From positions 1,612,001-1,676,000 of the forward strand of contig OZ245997.1 of assembly GCA_965230195.1 (NCBI GenBank): 64,000 bases of DNA. Direction: 5' to 3'. Below are positions 1 through 10,443 of the stretch, piece by piece (the stretch's first letter is position 1; every line of letters begins with the position of its first letter). The notes beneath the pieces were generated by a model, which did not search any database, had not been told where the DNA came from, and saw only the letters and a program-made list of their open reading frames with translations. Origin of the DNA: Putridiphycobacter sp965230195. Lineage in GTDB: Bacteria > Bacteroidota > Bacteroidia > Flavobacteriales_D > Crocinitomicaceae. Position numbers and translations under genes: made by a program.

Positions 1-199
1 CAGACCGTGCATAATGGCCATGTGCATAGGGGTAACGCCATCGGCGTCAATGGCATCCAGGAAATCGATCTGTCGAACCACAGTGCTTATTACGAATGCC
101 GAGCGAAAGAAAGCTGACAGGATGGCCGTAGGCTGTGGACGTGTGAATGAACTGACGAATGGCGTCTATACGTCCAAGTCTCGCCGCCTTGTGCAGCAT
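1..199 (-). CDS. Ankyrin-repeat protein, 5' part only
   Basis: Read on the minus strand, the protein starts with the ankyrin helix MLHKAARLGRIDAIRQF and, closer to the window edge, continues with DADGVTPMHMAIMHG, the canonical G-x-TP-x-H core of a second ankyrin repeat. The two pieces lie in different frames, so a short intron lies between about 75 and 150; I could not fix its borders. The start at 199 is chosen because an in-frame stop lies just upstream and no acceptor AG is available there. The rest of the gene runs off the window, so domain count and function are unknown. Ankyrin repeats mediate protein-protein contacts and do not reveal a pathway. Confidence 0.55.
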
Positions 200-1115
200 G
201 GAGATGCGATATCAAGAGACGTGTGCGGCAAAAAAACGAATAATGAGAATGATAGGGAACGACCGTGCGACTGACTCCCTTTGCTGTTCAGAGGACACGA
301 CATCGTGCGCAAATAGGAATACGTCGATCGTACCTTCGCTTACTGCTCTCGATGTCGTAAGGGATGACGTTATTGTAGCGTGTATGTCTTGGCAAAATGA
401 CAAAAGCTTTTGTGGCGAATTCAAGTTACAAACGCCTTAGACGCTTTTGGATCATACTGCCGAGAAACGATCAGGTAGATAGTAAGGCTCTTTCCAGTGT
501 CGGTGACAGTGGATGCCTAAGGTGGAATTCATAACGCAGACAGTGAGGGTTATGTTGGATTTCTGTTTGTAAGCTCGTTCCATCTCTCTAATAGAAAACG
601 AGCTTCTTTCTGTTTGTTTGGGATGATCTTTCTAGTGAAGGATAACGGCAAGCGACTTCTCCTGTCAGTGGTTTGAAGGGATCACTAGAGAACAAACAAT
701 AAGAACCCTATCGGCGTTTTGACAGCACTGTCAAGCAAAACAGGATTAGAAGTCAAAGACTGCCCATGGGAGAAGTGAGAGACGTCAGGTTTTCATTCCT
801 GATTTTGACAATTTAACCAAGACAGACAAACCGGAGCGCAGTTTTTTTCTTTACAGGACATTCCACTCATAGCAAACGACAAAAACGAGTGCTCTCTTGT
901 AAAGCCTGAGATGCCACTGACTCAACAGAATTGCAGCAAGCAGTATTGTCCACAGAATGAGATATGGTACAGAGATCGATCAAACTTCACGCTCGGTGTC
1001 ACTCGAGGCAATTTTGACGTTCGTCACGTTATTGCCATCTTGCGGAATTAGGCGCAAGAGTCGAGACGTCACATCACGTTCCTACCCATCGCCCGCTTTA
1101 TCTGTTGGTTCTACG
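200..1115. other. Intergenic, upstream of two divergent genes
   Basis: This 0.9 kb separates the minus-strand ankyrin gene from the plus-strand oxysterol-binding gene. I see no convincing coding exon in it. The only notable element is ACGTCACATCAC at 1066-1077, just upstream of the oxysterol-binding-protein start codon. Confidence 0.5.
1066..1077 (+). promoter_or_regulatory. ACGTCACATCAC element upstream of OSBP gene
   Basis: A 12-bp element 38 bp upstream of the ATG at 1116. The same 12-mer occurs just upstream of PP6/SERINC and GAR1, and an 11-bp version lies upstream of NF-YB. The ACGTCA core resembles a bZIP-type site; a regulatory role is inferred only from position and recurrence. Confidence 0.35.
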
Positions 1116-2883
1116 ATGAGTCAAGGGCCAGATGCCGAAGAGGAAGGTGTCCTCGATTCTGTCTACAAATGGGGAGCCAGTTGGATAAATTACGCTCAGC
1201 AACAACTCAACACGTGTGCTTATCCCCTTAGCTGCATACGAGCGTGTACCTGCTGCCTACGCACAGATTCCTGAGTCCAGAGGATTTAGAGGTCGTTGAC
1301 CCAAACAGCGAAGAAGCGCACAAGGCAGGAACTCTCGTCGACCCCGATGACGTCTGTGCTCTCTTTCCTTTCTCCCCTGACAATCAAATCCCTTCAGAGA
1401 CGGCAACAGATGTGGTCCAGTTTGGCACAGTATATTGGTCACGATGTCATGTCGCTGATGTCGGTGCCCGTTTGGATCATGGAACCTTTCACAGTCCTGC
1501 AGAAAATGTCAGAGATCATGGAGTACACGGATCTCCTCGATCGAGCAGATCTCGCGACAACGGCCACCGAAAGGCATCGTGAAGCATCACATCCCGTGTC
1601 ACATAAGCTCTCTGTAGACTTGCATGTGTGACGGCCTTTGCCGTGACGCCGTATGGAGCGATTGAAAGAGCGTGGAAGCCCTTTAATCCGATCCTTGGCG
1701 AAACGTTCGAGCTAGAGTGCGGCAACAATGTCCATTTCCTAGCCGAACAGGTGCAACACCCTGTCGATTCTCATCCATTTGACCTGGTACATTTCTGTGT
1801 TTTTTTTCAAGGTGTCACATCATCCACCAATAGGAGCGGCACATGCGGAGAATGCACATTTTACATACGACATTGTTTCTGCGCCCAAGACAAAATTCCT
1901 AGGCAACTCTGCCGATATCTATCCTTATGGTTTTTGGCAACTTGGCCGAAACGCATTTCTTTATCTTTTTGGTTGTAGGTCGCTCGCATATCAGGCTTAA
2001 GAAAAGTGGCGAGGTCTTCTCCATCATTCCACCCACCAGCCGTGTGTGTAACTTAATCATCGGCCGCACCTGGATCGATACCTTTGGCAAGATGTCTGTC
2101 ATCAACATCACAACAGGCGACACACATCGAAGTCTAGCAGTTGATAACATTATCTCTTTTGTAGGCGACAGAGCCGATCTGGAATTCGTTCCCTGTGGTT
2201 GGTTCAGTGACGGTCGTTACGAATTTGACGGCAGCATCACTGTCGGAGGCAAAGAGACGGGTCGTATGAGTGGTATGTGGAACGATCACTGTGACGTACA
2301 GTACATTACAACAGAGAAAGAATCAAAAGATGCCTCCCCCGAACGTATCTGGTCCTGTGCAGAGAAGCCGGCAGATGACGCCTATGGTCGAACGTACTTC
2401 TGCTACAAATGCAATACATCTACTGGTGAGCGATCGGGCACAGGTCTAGATCCCGAAGCGTCGTGCCTGTAGGTATCCCTGAACCTTTGGCAACAGATTC
2501 TCGCCGTCGACCCGATCTTGCTGCCCTGGATCGAGGCGATTCGTCAGCGGCGGCGACTTGGAAGCAACGTCTCGAAGAGATGCAACGAATGGAGAAACGC
2601 GAACGGCAATCGCGATCGGATTCTTGGCAACCCAAGTGGTTCACGCTCAATCCTCAAGGAACGGTTTACCCCGATGAGTATGGAATGGATGATGTCCCAT
2701 GTTACGAATGGAATGACACCTACAGCAAGAAACCAGTCGGCAACACCGTCGAAGATCCCGGTCCGTCCTTCCTGATCCCCTCTCTCTCGCTCACACTCAT
2801 GGCCTGTGCTAGAATCGGTGTATGGTATGGGGTTTGAGCCATGGTCTTATCCAGAGCTGCATTCGAACGGTACTTTTGTTTAA
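1116..2883 (+). CDS. Oxysterol-binding protein-related protein (ORP)
   Basis: Single-domain ORP that binds a sterol or phosphoinositide and exchanges it at membrane contact sites. Visible family landmarks, in order: EYTDLLDRA lid region, WKPFNPILGETFE (the ORP signature is near EQVSHHPP), EQ + VSHHPPIGAAHAE with the two signature histidines created by splicing, and a C-terminal TDSRRRPDLAALDRGD followed by WQPKWF. No PH domain or FFAT motif is visible. At least seven introns: clear ones at 1214-1266 (53 nt), about 1750-1810, and 2761-2812 (52 nt); 1574-1617 and 2117-2164 fit only as GC-AG introns. After the last intron the true end is the stop at 2881-2883, reached through GFEPWSYPELHSNGTFV. 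The exon 2/3 donor could be 1337 or 1352. NDUFA5 starts 89 bp downstream. Confidence 0.88.
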
Positions 2884-2972
2884 AAGAGGGCCCAGCCAGC
2901 AGCCACACGTGTTTCAGGCTTTGACGATTTTGATTGTCATCTCGTCTCGGTCGAACGGATTACGCCTTCGAT

Positions 2973-3580
2973 ATGTTACGGGCCCTTTCGCGTCGGTTGT
3001 TCCGCGATGCTCCGCTCATTCGGTCGGTCAAGACGTCAACGGGCATCGTTGGACTGCCCGTCGATCCCAACGCTCGTGAGAACTTGATAAAGAACCTGCA
3101 CAAGGTTAAAGAACTCATGTCGCAACTGGTCCCCGAGACCGCGTTCTATCGAAAAACAGTCGTTCAGAACGTCGACGAGAAGTTGAAAGTTCTGGAAGAA
3201 AACGACAACGACGAAAAGGCGGAAGAGATCTTTGGATTTCAGTTGGAACAAGTCATCTCCATGACAGAGGACGAAATCAAACTCATCCCCTTGCTAGCAC
3301 GTCAGTCTGTCTCCCCACACCATTCGATGGGATTGGATGATCTTGCTGTATTGTTTGTAGAGCACAAACCTTGGGACGTTCCGGCTGACCATGAGGTAAA
3401 CGCACGAACACGGCATACGATCACGAGAACGGTTTTCTTCAGGAGAAAACTTTTATCGATCACGATCCGTGGGAGACGGGATTCTGGGAGGGACCTCCAG
3501 GTGTGACACAGGAGGAAGGCAGTGCAGATCCCGCTGCCAGCTCAGATCCTGCCGCCAGCTCAGATCCCGCCGCCAAATAA
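2973..3580 (+). CDS. NDUFA5: Complex I accessory subunit NDUFA5 (B13 / 29.9 kDa)
   Basis: Peripheral-arm accessory subunit of mitochondrial NADH:ubiquinone oxidoreductase. It begins MLRALSRRLFRDAPLIR, an Arg-rich, acid-poor presequence typical of mitochondrial import, followed by the family block KTSTGIVGLPVDPNA and a helical bundle with ETAFYRKTVVQNVDEKL and QLEQVISMTEDEIKL. Two introns: one of about 60 nt from 3300 and one of about 48 nt ending at 3442; splicing yields HKPWDVPADHE, equivalent to the W-P region of animal NDUFA5. The C-terminus is extended beyond the family by a small degenerate repeat (SADPAAS, SDPAAS, SDPAAK) before the stop. The start is the first in-frame ATG that gives a presequence. 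Confidence 0.9.
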
Positions 3581-3643
3581 TGGATAAGGCGTGTACGTAT
3601 GTGTCGTTATGGGGAAGGAAGAGATGATTAAAAGACCTCTGAG

Positions 3644-4451
3644 TTAAATCCATGCACTAATCGGATAAGCTAATCTCTTTAACAGCTCACGGCATGCATC
3701 CATTCCCAATACACCAAACGCGCACTCTTCACCGCACTTGTGCAACGGAAGAGCAGCCATCATTACCAGAACTCTGAGAAGGTAAAAGAGATTAGAAGGG
3801 CTCTATGTTACAACGTCACATCACTTGGTGGCTTCTCTGAAACGTTTGGGGAATTGATGGTGGATCGTGGGATTCCATTCTGGCCGAAGGAGTGCCAGTT
3901 TAACGGCGTTTTGTGTACAGAGACTCTCAGGTGATTGGTGAAAGGGCGAATGACAGTCAATCATTTTCCCGCAGGATTGTCCCTGTACCAATTTCGACCA
4001 TGACCTTCCTTGTGCCTGAAACGACAGATCTCCATATCACACTTTTGTTTTCGCATCATGCATCACACTTTCACGTCAGCTCCAGCTGCGACCAGCAATT
4101 CAACGCATCGTACGTGTCCCTAGATCGCATCTCCGCATCGTGCAGCGTCGCAAGTGTCGAGGGACCTGCTGACATGCCCAGTGTAAAGCTGTACGCCGCA
4201 TACCGCCCTAAAGGAGCCGGTTTCATCGTGTATGATCGATGCGGTCACACATAGTCTAACGCGTTCAGCTCGGCGCCACGCTCAATAAGCTGCGCGAGTA
4301 ATTCTTCGTGGCCTCGTTGTGCGGCGATGTGCAGTAAGCATGTCTGGAAGACACTGCGAGCGTTGACATGCGTCCCGTTGTCGAGAGACGTCAGCACACG
4401 TTGCACATCGCCCGTCTCTGCGGAGCGAACGATACCCGTCGCGAGCTCCAT
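3644..4451 (-). CDS. Small ankyrin-repeat protein
   Basis: Starting at MELATGIVRSAETGDV, the protein has about three ankyrin repeats: CLLHIAAQRGHEELLAQLIERGAEL, then across an intron RRTALHWACQQ + GHVRCVELLVAAGADV. The C-terminal part carries LRPEWNPTIHHQFP, a W-x-P...H..FP...FR motif that follows ankyrin repeats in many plant and protist ankyrin proteins, then a final exon VLVMMAALPLHKCGEE to the stop. Four or five introns of about 46-52 nt, all GT-AG, were traced by frame continuity; the exon holding AQGRSWSKLVQ is the least certain. About 210 residues. No second functional domain is visible, so the partner and pathway are unknown. It ends 63 bp from the NDUFA5 stop (convergent). Confidence 0.75.
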
Positions 4452-4490
4452 TTTCTTCTCGTGCACCGCGCACGTACCAACTCCAGACCT

Positions 4491-4931
4491 TCATGATGAT
4501 ATTGATCTCTGTCGATACCATCTGATCTGAGTGCATTGGAGCCTGGGCATCTCAAGTGCATCCAAAATAGGAGAATGCGAGCAGAAGAACGCAAAAGTCA
4601 AGGGTACAACCAGCAAGCACCCTAAGAGGTCATGCAGATATTGAACGGACTGAGAGCACTCATATACACTGGAGCCGTTAAGAAAACCAGCCAAAAAGAG
4701 TTCTGGTTTTGACAAAACTTGTATGGATATTTGGTGCCGTAGTTCATCGACGGTGAGACATTGAACTTTGCAGAAGTGATCGTAAGTGACTTCATCAAAG
4801 CCGGAACTCCAGCTCCTTTGCGCCGTTTCATCGGCACTGTATGCGGTAGAGATATCCCACTGAATTGAGCATGATAGCAAGAGAAGACGTGTTGTGAACT
4901 TCATGTGCAGGCTTCTCTTCCGCGAGTCCAA
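4491..4931 (-). CDS. Possible small secreted or membrane protein
   Basis: An open frame of 146 codons whose second Met begins MKFTTRLLLLSCSIQW, a plausible signal peptide. A GT-AG intron of about 66 nt around 4632-4700 would keep the frame and join HQISIQ to SVQYLHDLLG. After that comes a hydrophobic stretch LLGCLLVVPLTFAFF. I recognise no family. It lies just upstream of the ankyrin gene on the same strand. It may be a chance frame. Confidence 0.22.
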   Translation of the reverse strand: MDSRKRSLHMKFTTRLLLLSCSIQWDISTAYSADETAQRSWSSGFDEVTYDHFCKVQCLTVDELRHQISIQVLSKPELFLAGFLNGSSVYECSQSVQYLHDLLGCLLVVPLTFAFFCSHSPILDALEMPRLQCTQIRWYRQRSISS

Positions 4932-5516
4932 GGATTTTTAGAATTTGATAATAGCTTCTTCATAGGTTGAAGACCGACAGCTGTGGACGGCTTCGGACAC
5001 GTGGTACTGTGTTACTTTTGCCTTCTACAGTGCCCATCGCTATTCTGATAACTCTCATTGATAAGTCTTCCGCTCAGCCCTTGTCGCCGGAATGTGTGAC
5101 CCAAAAGAACGTTCATGGCAAAAGTGATTTTAATAACTCTTCTTCGACTTCGTCGATTCATAGATTGAGCTCGAACACGGTTTAAAAGATGCATCTGTCT
5201 AGAAGTCCTCTTTTCGGTTCGAGGAAGCATCGCGGCCGTTAGAGACATAGAATTCAAACAGCTAAATCACACCCTCAAAACCGTTGACACGAGACACGTT
5301 AGCGCGTCACAAAACACCACAAGGACTCAAAAAACCTTCAACTATAAAATCTCAGCTATTCACCACATCAATCGCAGTGAATCATCAGAATGCCTAAAAA
5401 AGCTTGACATCGACTTTTGCGAACTGGATGCATCATCATCTTGACATAGTTCTCTCGACAGTGGCATTTCATAGAATGGATGAACTGTGTTGAGAACTCG
5501 GCTGAATAGAACACTT
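4932..5516. other. Intergenic, nothing recognised
   Basis: About 0.6 kb between the possible small gene and the 3' end of the Kunitz gene. Reading frames here are short and overlap on both strands without any recognisable domain. No RNA gene seen. Confidence 0.4.
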
Positions 5517-6793
5517 CTATGCATTGGTCATTCTTGAGTAGCCGTCATCAAAAACACCCATCAACTTGCGACCGGGGTCGGCACTGGCGTCACGGCAGGT
5601 AGCTCTGCACTCTTCTCTGGTCTGATAGATATTGCCGTTTGTTCCGCAGCCGCTCCATGCAAACTGGTAGCAATCACCGAGGAAATCATTGTAGTAGAAG
5701 TGAGGAAAGTGTCCTTCTAAGAATCCATAGTCTGGTCCACCTGTGCAGACTCTCACTGCTGGGTATTCGCCTACAGAAGTGCAGCAGATAAAGTCATGTC
5801 CTCTCGGAAGTGTACGCGTCTTACATTCTGGATCACCGATGGAGCCTGTGTCATTTGCAAGACCTTTATCATCGCTTTCATCACGACAGGCAGCTCTGCA
5901 CTCTTCTCTGGACGCGTAGATGTTACCGTTCGTTCCGCAACCACTCCATGCAAACTGGAAGCAGTCGCCAAGGAAGTCGTTGTAGTAGAAGTGGGGATAA
6001 TGTCCTTCTAAGTATCCAAAATCTGCTCCGTTTGAGCAGGTCCTCTCTTCAGGGTAGGAACCTGCAAAACGCATCAATGGGTTTGTCGTTTGTTAGGAGC
6101 AATGCCTTACATGGCGGGTCGCCGACGGACCCGATATCGCTTGCGCGCTTATGGTCGTCGCTGATATCGCGGCACGCTTCTCTGCATTCTTCGATCGTTT
6201 CATAGATGTTGCCATTTGACGTGCAACCACTCCAGGCGAACTGGAAACAGTCGCCGAGGAAGTCGTTGAAGTAGAAGTGCGGGTAGTGTCCTTCCAGCGA
6301 CCCGTAGTCTGGTCCGTTGCTGCAGATTCTCTTCACCGGATAGGCGCCTAAAGAAGCACAGGTGCGGAATGCGTCACGGAATCTTAGACAAGCGCCTTAC
6401 ATTCTGGTTCGCCGATGGATCCCGTGTCGTCGGCAAGACCCTTATCGTCGCTTTCGTTAAGGCACGCGTCTCTGCACTCTTCTCTGGTCTGATAGATATT
6501 GCCGTTCGTTCCGCAGCCACTCCAGGCGAACTGGAAGCAGTCGCCGAGGAAATCGTTGTAATAGTAGTGAGGGAAGTGTCCTTCCAAGTATCCATAATCT
6601 GGTCCACCACCGCAGACTCTCACTGCAGGATAGTCGCCTACAGAGGTGCAGCAGATGCACCCGTGTCCTTTCAAGAGAGAGTCGCACATTGCGGTCCCTC
6701 AGAGGACGCGGGGTCTGTCGAAGGTTCGACATCCCCGTCGGCTGATACTGATGCAAAAAGTACGAGAAGAAGGAAAGCGGTGACTCTTATCAT
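5517..6793 (-). CDS. Secreted protein with four Kunitz-like modules
   Basis: Signal peptide MIRVTAFLLLVLFASVSA, an acidic linker, then four near-identical Kunitz (BPTI-fold) modules. Each has the GDCFQFAWSGC core, NGNIY, and the final EEC...C pair. Compared with BPTI, Cys14 is Leu and the P1 residue is Glu (GYLEG, GSLEG, GYLEG, GFLEG), while the Cys38 equivalent is kept; each module gains a Cys eight residues before Cys5. Four introns (6638-6687, 6348-6400, 6062-6110, 5771-5824) are all phase 1 and split that extra Cys codon as T|GY, so each middle module sits in one symmetric exon. The 5771-5824 intron is 54 nt with no stop, so it could be read through. Acidic linkers (ESDDKG..DTGSIG) join modules. 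A classical trypsin-inhibitor role is doubtful given Glu at P1. Target unknown. Confidence 0.85.
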
Positions 6794-6855
6794 GATGAAC
6801 GAGAGAACAGAGTGCAAGTACACTTCACGAAAAGTGAACGCACGTCCCCGATGCG

Positions 6856-6864
6856 GAATTTATA
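6856..6864 (-). promoter_or_regulatory. TATA box of the Kunitz gene
   Basis: TATAAATTC on the minus strand, 63 nt upstream of the Kunitz start codon, in GC-rich surroundings. The identical 9-mer precedes the Kazal gene at 10314-10322. Assignment is from sequence and position only. Confidence 0.5.
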
Positions 6865-6866
6865 TG

Positions 6867-9800
6867 CCGCCGGCCGGAAAAATGTGGATCAGAATGCTTC
6901 TGCGTGTGCTGACAACGCTTATTGGCTGACGATTCGCTGACTACTAACTGACGTCACCACTGGTATTGATGGCGTTCTGCTGTCCAGGTCACTACAGTTT
7001 GCTTGGCGGTTGATCACGTCGATTTCTCTCTACGATAGTTATCGACTCGGAGAATGTAACGCGTTTACAGATTCGAGTTCCAGTGGATTCAGGAACAGAA
7101 TTCTTTGCATAAAACCTCCTACTACACACATAGCACGGCAACGACGCATAGAAAGCAAAATCAAAGACAGTTTGTGAGCTGAATTAAAACTGCTCATCAG
7201 AATGTAGCAGATCAAACATCTATGTAAGACAGTTGCTGTTCTTTTTTGCCCGAAAGATTGTTGGCCCTTTTCTTAAGAATATCTGTCGCTTGCGAGGATG
7301 GCCCTGCCACATTGGAGGTCAAGAACATGATAGGTGAGTAATCCCCGTCAGTCTTCCAGGTAGAATTCATCCAGCGTATGATTCAGGCTCACCTGGAGAT
7401 CTCCACATCTCCATCCTGCGTTCATGCATCTGATATCAGTCCGTATACTTTGCCGTGTTTTATGAACTGCAAAAGGAATTCTATCTATCCTCCATGGCAC
7501 CAACGTAGCTATCTTTCAGGATAGAGTTAATGTGCATTCTCAAATTCAAGGAACAAGTAATAGAGCATGTGATGTTCTGAGAGAAATCCATCAGTCCTGC
7601 AGAAAGTGACGTTGACGTATTCGCCGCCAGCAAGCAACTAGGTCTCGCTCATCGATTCCAATAAACGGCCACGTCACATGTCACATCTGAAGCATGATAG
7701 ACAACCTGTCGTAACTCCTTTCAGGAGCAGACGATTTAGACAGAGATTATGGAGATCGATCGATATACATCATCTGCATTCGATCAAGGTAGGGAGCAAG
7801 GACTCGATGGGTGAAAGCAGGTACAGTCGAAGACATCGTCGAAGGCAGTACTGAATCTTAAACGTGTCGAAGGATTCGGAGAGAGATTCAATCGCGAATG
7901 TATTAAGAATATTTTTACCACAGGTATCTTTGCCCTGACCCTAGCATCCGTGCCCCCAAGTGTTGTGTTGTGTAGCTGCCAAACTTCTCTCACGATTTCG
8001 ACTCGCATGGATCTTGAAACGACTGACTACTTCTCTTTCGTTCTCTGAATGCGTTTTGAATTCTGACGCACTTCCACCAATGCGGCAGAAGATGCAAGCA
8101 ATTACACGAATTTGGAGAATATAACGTTAAAAGAAAGAGGTCGTGATAGACAACCGATACGTACCAACAAGAAACGCGTTCGGACAGTGCTCAAGTTCAA
8201 AGTCAACGCCTTTAGAGTAGGTATTCAAACCAGTGGAAAGCATCAATTCGTTTATCATTCGTTCTCTCTTCGAAACACATAGAGCTTCACAATCGACAGT
8301 GTGGTGGTCTGTACTCTCGGCGATCTTCCGTGTAATGCGAACTCGATCGTTTTCTGATGGCGAGGACGTAGGTATGCTCTACTAGAAAATTTATAGATAT
8401 CTCTACTGTGAGTATCTGAAAGGTTCAATCAATATTGTCCATTAAATGTAGGCACACATGATGGGATTGATGTACCGACTGTCCAACATTCCCAAGTATG
8501 TTACTACCTGGCGATGATAGAGGAAGATTTTAAAGCAATTCACGTGTGCATTTTGTCGGAGATTCGTTCATCACAGCATCCCAAAAGGAAGGAAGGGCTA
8601 TCCCATGGCAGCACGAATAAAGAAAACGCTAACCAAAACTGTACATTCGTGCTCCGACTGTCACTGAGGAAGATCAATGGACATGATTCTTCTGTTGGCC
8701 TCAAAATTGCCGCGGCTTTGGTATTGCTGCGAGGTCTAATGCCATCTACACTTGTCGGCCTGTTCTGCTTGAACAATCAATTGACTGGCTCGATCGCTCG
8801 TCATGTGCAAGGTGTGTACATTCAATTCATCGACGCTTCTGTTTGGATGAATCACTAGATGTCGTACCAGCAGTGGGCGAACGATACATGGTGCGATTGT
8901 GGCTTCCCGTAAAGAATGGACACCCTTTCGGTTCACCTTCATCCGCTTTGACAGACTTAGTTTGGCAGAATGCACTGTTCACATCTTCTCACTGTTTAAC
9001 TTACATTTGAGTCTAAGTATTGCACGCATAAACCATGTCTCTTCTACTCTAAGAAAGTCTGGCAAACATTCGTGGGTTGCCTAACTGAACTGTCATTCAA
9101 TACAAATGCCGATGCGGCGTTCCGCCGCATAGACACCGTAGCGTCATGCGTTTCGTGTGTTGACCACGGCGTAGCGACTGACGCACGACGTAAAGGTAGT
9201 GCTGCGTGTTTGATAGTCACCGTTATTGAACGACGACGAATCAAATACATCTGTATTTGGTCGAGTACGGAAGAAACGTTGAAAACATCGAATGAACATA
9301 GAGTCGATCGGTATAGCTATTCGAGAACAGGGTAAAGCCTCATTCTGTCTAATATATGTAGTCCAGACAGTCGCTTATGATTTTTCGTCTATGCATGCGC
9401 GGCGAACAGAATGCGCTTGCGAAAGAAAGGGCACACGAACAAATAAACACTTACTCGGACTTCTCTCCTTGGTACATTGAACAGCTAAGCTTCCAAGAAA
9501 ACCTCGGTTCGTGTCGCGACGGTCTCGGTGACCTCTTCCCGACTCGAAAACCCGTCGTCGAATCTAACAGAAGCCGCTTACTCTGCGTCAGGAGTCAACG
9601 GTGCTTGTTTGTCTCGCACAACTGCGAAATGGTGCTCTAGTCAGCGTTGTTTGTTGCGCCGTTAGACGCGGACGTCTATCCCTTTACTCCTGCGCTTGCT
9701 CTTCAATATTGTAGTGTCTTGATGGAAGACGACGCGTCTCGGCGACGCGAACAATCGTTGCCTAAATACTGAACGCTCTGAATCCCAAACTGTGTGTACT

Positions 9801-10313
9801 AACTAACGCATACGTACGCCGGAGAAAGAAAACATTGACTAACGCTTCGATAGGACGCCGTTCGGACTGTCTAGCTTGCTGCCTTGGTGCGCTAAGCTGC
9901 ATCGGCGACAACGCTTACGTGTTTGTGGGCACGCATCAGGTATCGACGTGACAAGGTTTTCTTGCGCTTTTCATTTTTGCTGAGCTGGATGACGGAACGG
10001 GTCAGAAGCCCTTGACGCGGGACACAGTGCAGTTGTCCAGCCTAGTAGCCACCGATTTGCTATCTGCGTCATCCGATATTGTGTCAACGCGTCGGAGAGC
10101 AGCATACAGCCCGAGCGCAAACTGCGTTTCTCACGATGTGGCGTCGAATGCTTCAATCGTGCGTTGTTCATCACAAAGGTGCCTCTCGCGGAGTCTTCAG
10201 GCCTTAGGCTCAGACGCCTGACGTGGTATCGCCTTCCTTGAGCAGCTGTTTGACGGCTGGTTGACAGCGCAGAGACGGAAGTGCCCGTGACGCCGATTGT
10301 ACTGGCCACAGGG
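6867..10313. other. Long intergenic stretch, no gene recognised
   Basis: About 3.4 kb between the two secreted-inhibitor genes. Open frames are present (for example 8514-8858 plus, 114 codons, and 9971-10309 minus, 112 codons) but none shows a domain, signal peptide or exon continuity I can support. A perfect short hairpin lies at 9112-9130. No tRNA or rRNA motif noticed. Confidence 0.45.
9112..9130. repeat. Perfect 8-bp inverted repeat, 3-nt loop
   Basis: ATGCGGCG, loop TTC, CGCCGCAT. It is not followed by a U tract and is not attached to a recognised gene, so no function is assigned. Confidence 0.5.
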
Positions 10314-10322
10314 TATAAATTC
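10314..10322 (+). promoter_or_regulatory. TATA box of the Kazal gene
   Basis: TATAAATTC, identical to the Kunitz-gene element, 122 nt upstream of the Kazal start codon. Confidence 0.5.
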
Positions 10323-10443
10323 TCGGTCCAGTGCCGGGATTCACTATCTGCAAGCTATTCTTCCTTGTTCGAGCGATATCGAAGTCGACGCCAAGACACC
10401 TGTCGTGCGAAAAACCTGTTGAGCGAAAATTGCCAGTGAAAAC

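Noticed and set aside
1598..1617. A 20-nt micro-intron in the ORP gene
   Set aside because: A 44-nt GC-AG intron (1574-1617) gives a better family alignment (ATER|LACVTAFAV) and a normal length. A similar 24-nt candidate in the AEC gene (near 27982-28005) is also not needed once other donors are allowed.
6640..6760. Frameshift between signal peptide and first Kunitz module
   Set aside because: A 50-nt phase-1 intron (6638-6687) joins them in frame at the same Cys codon as in the other modules.
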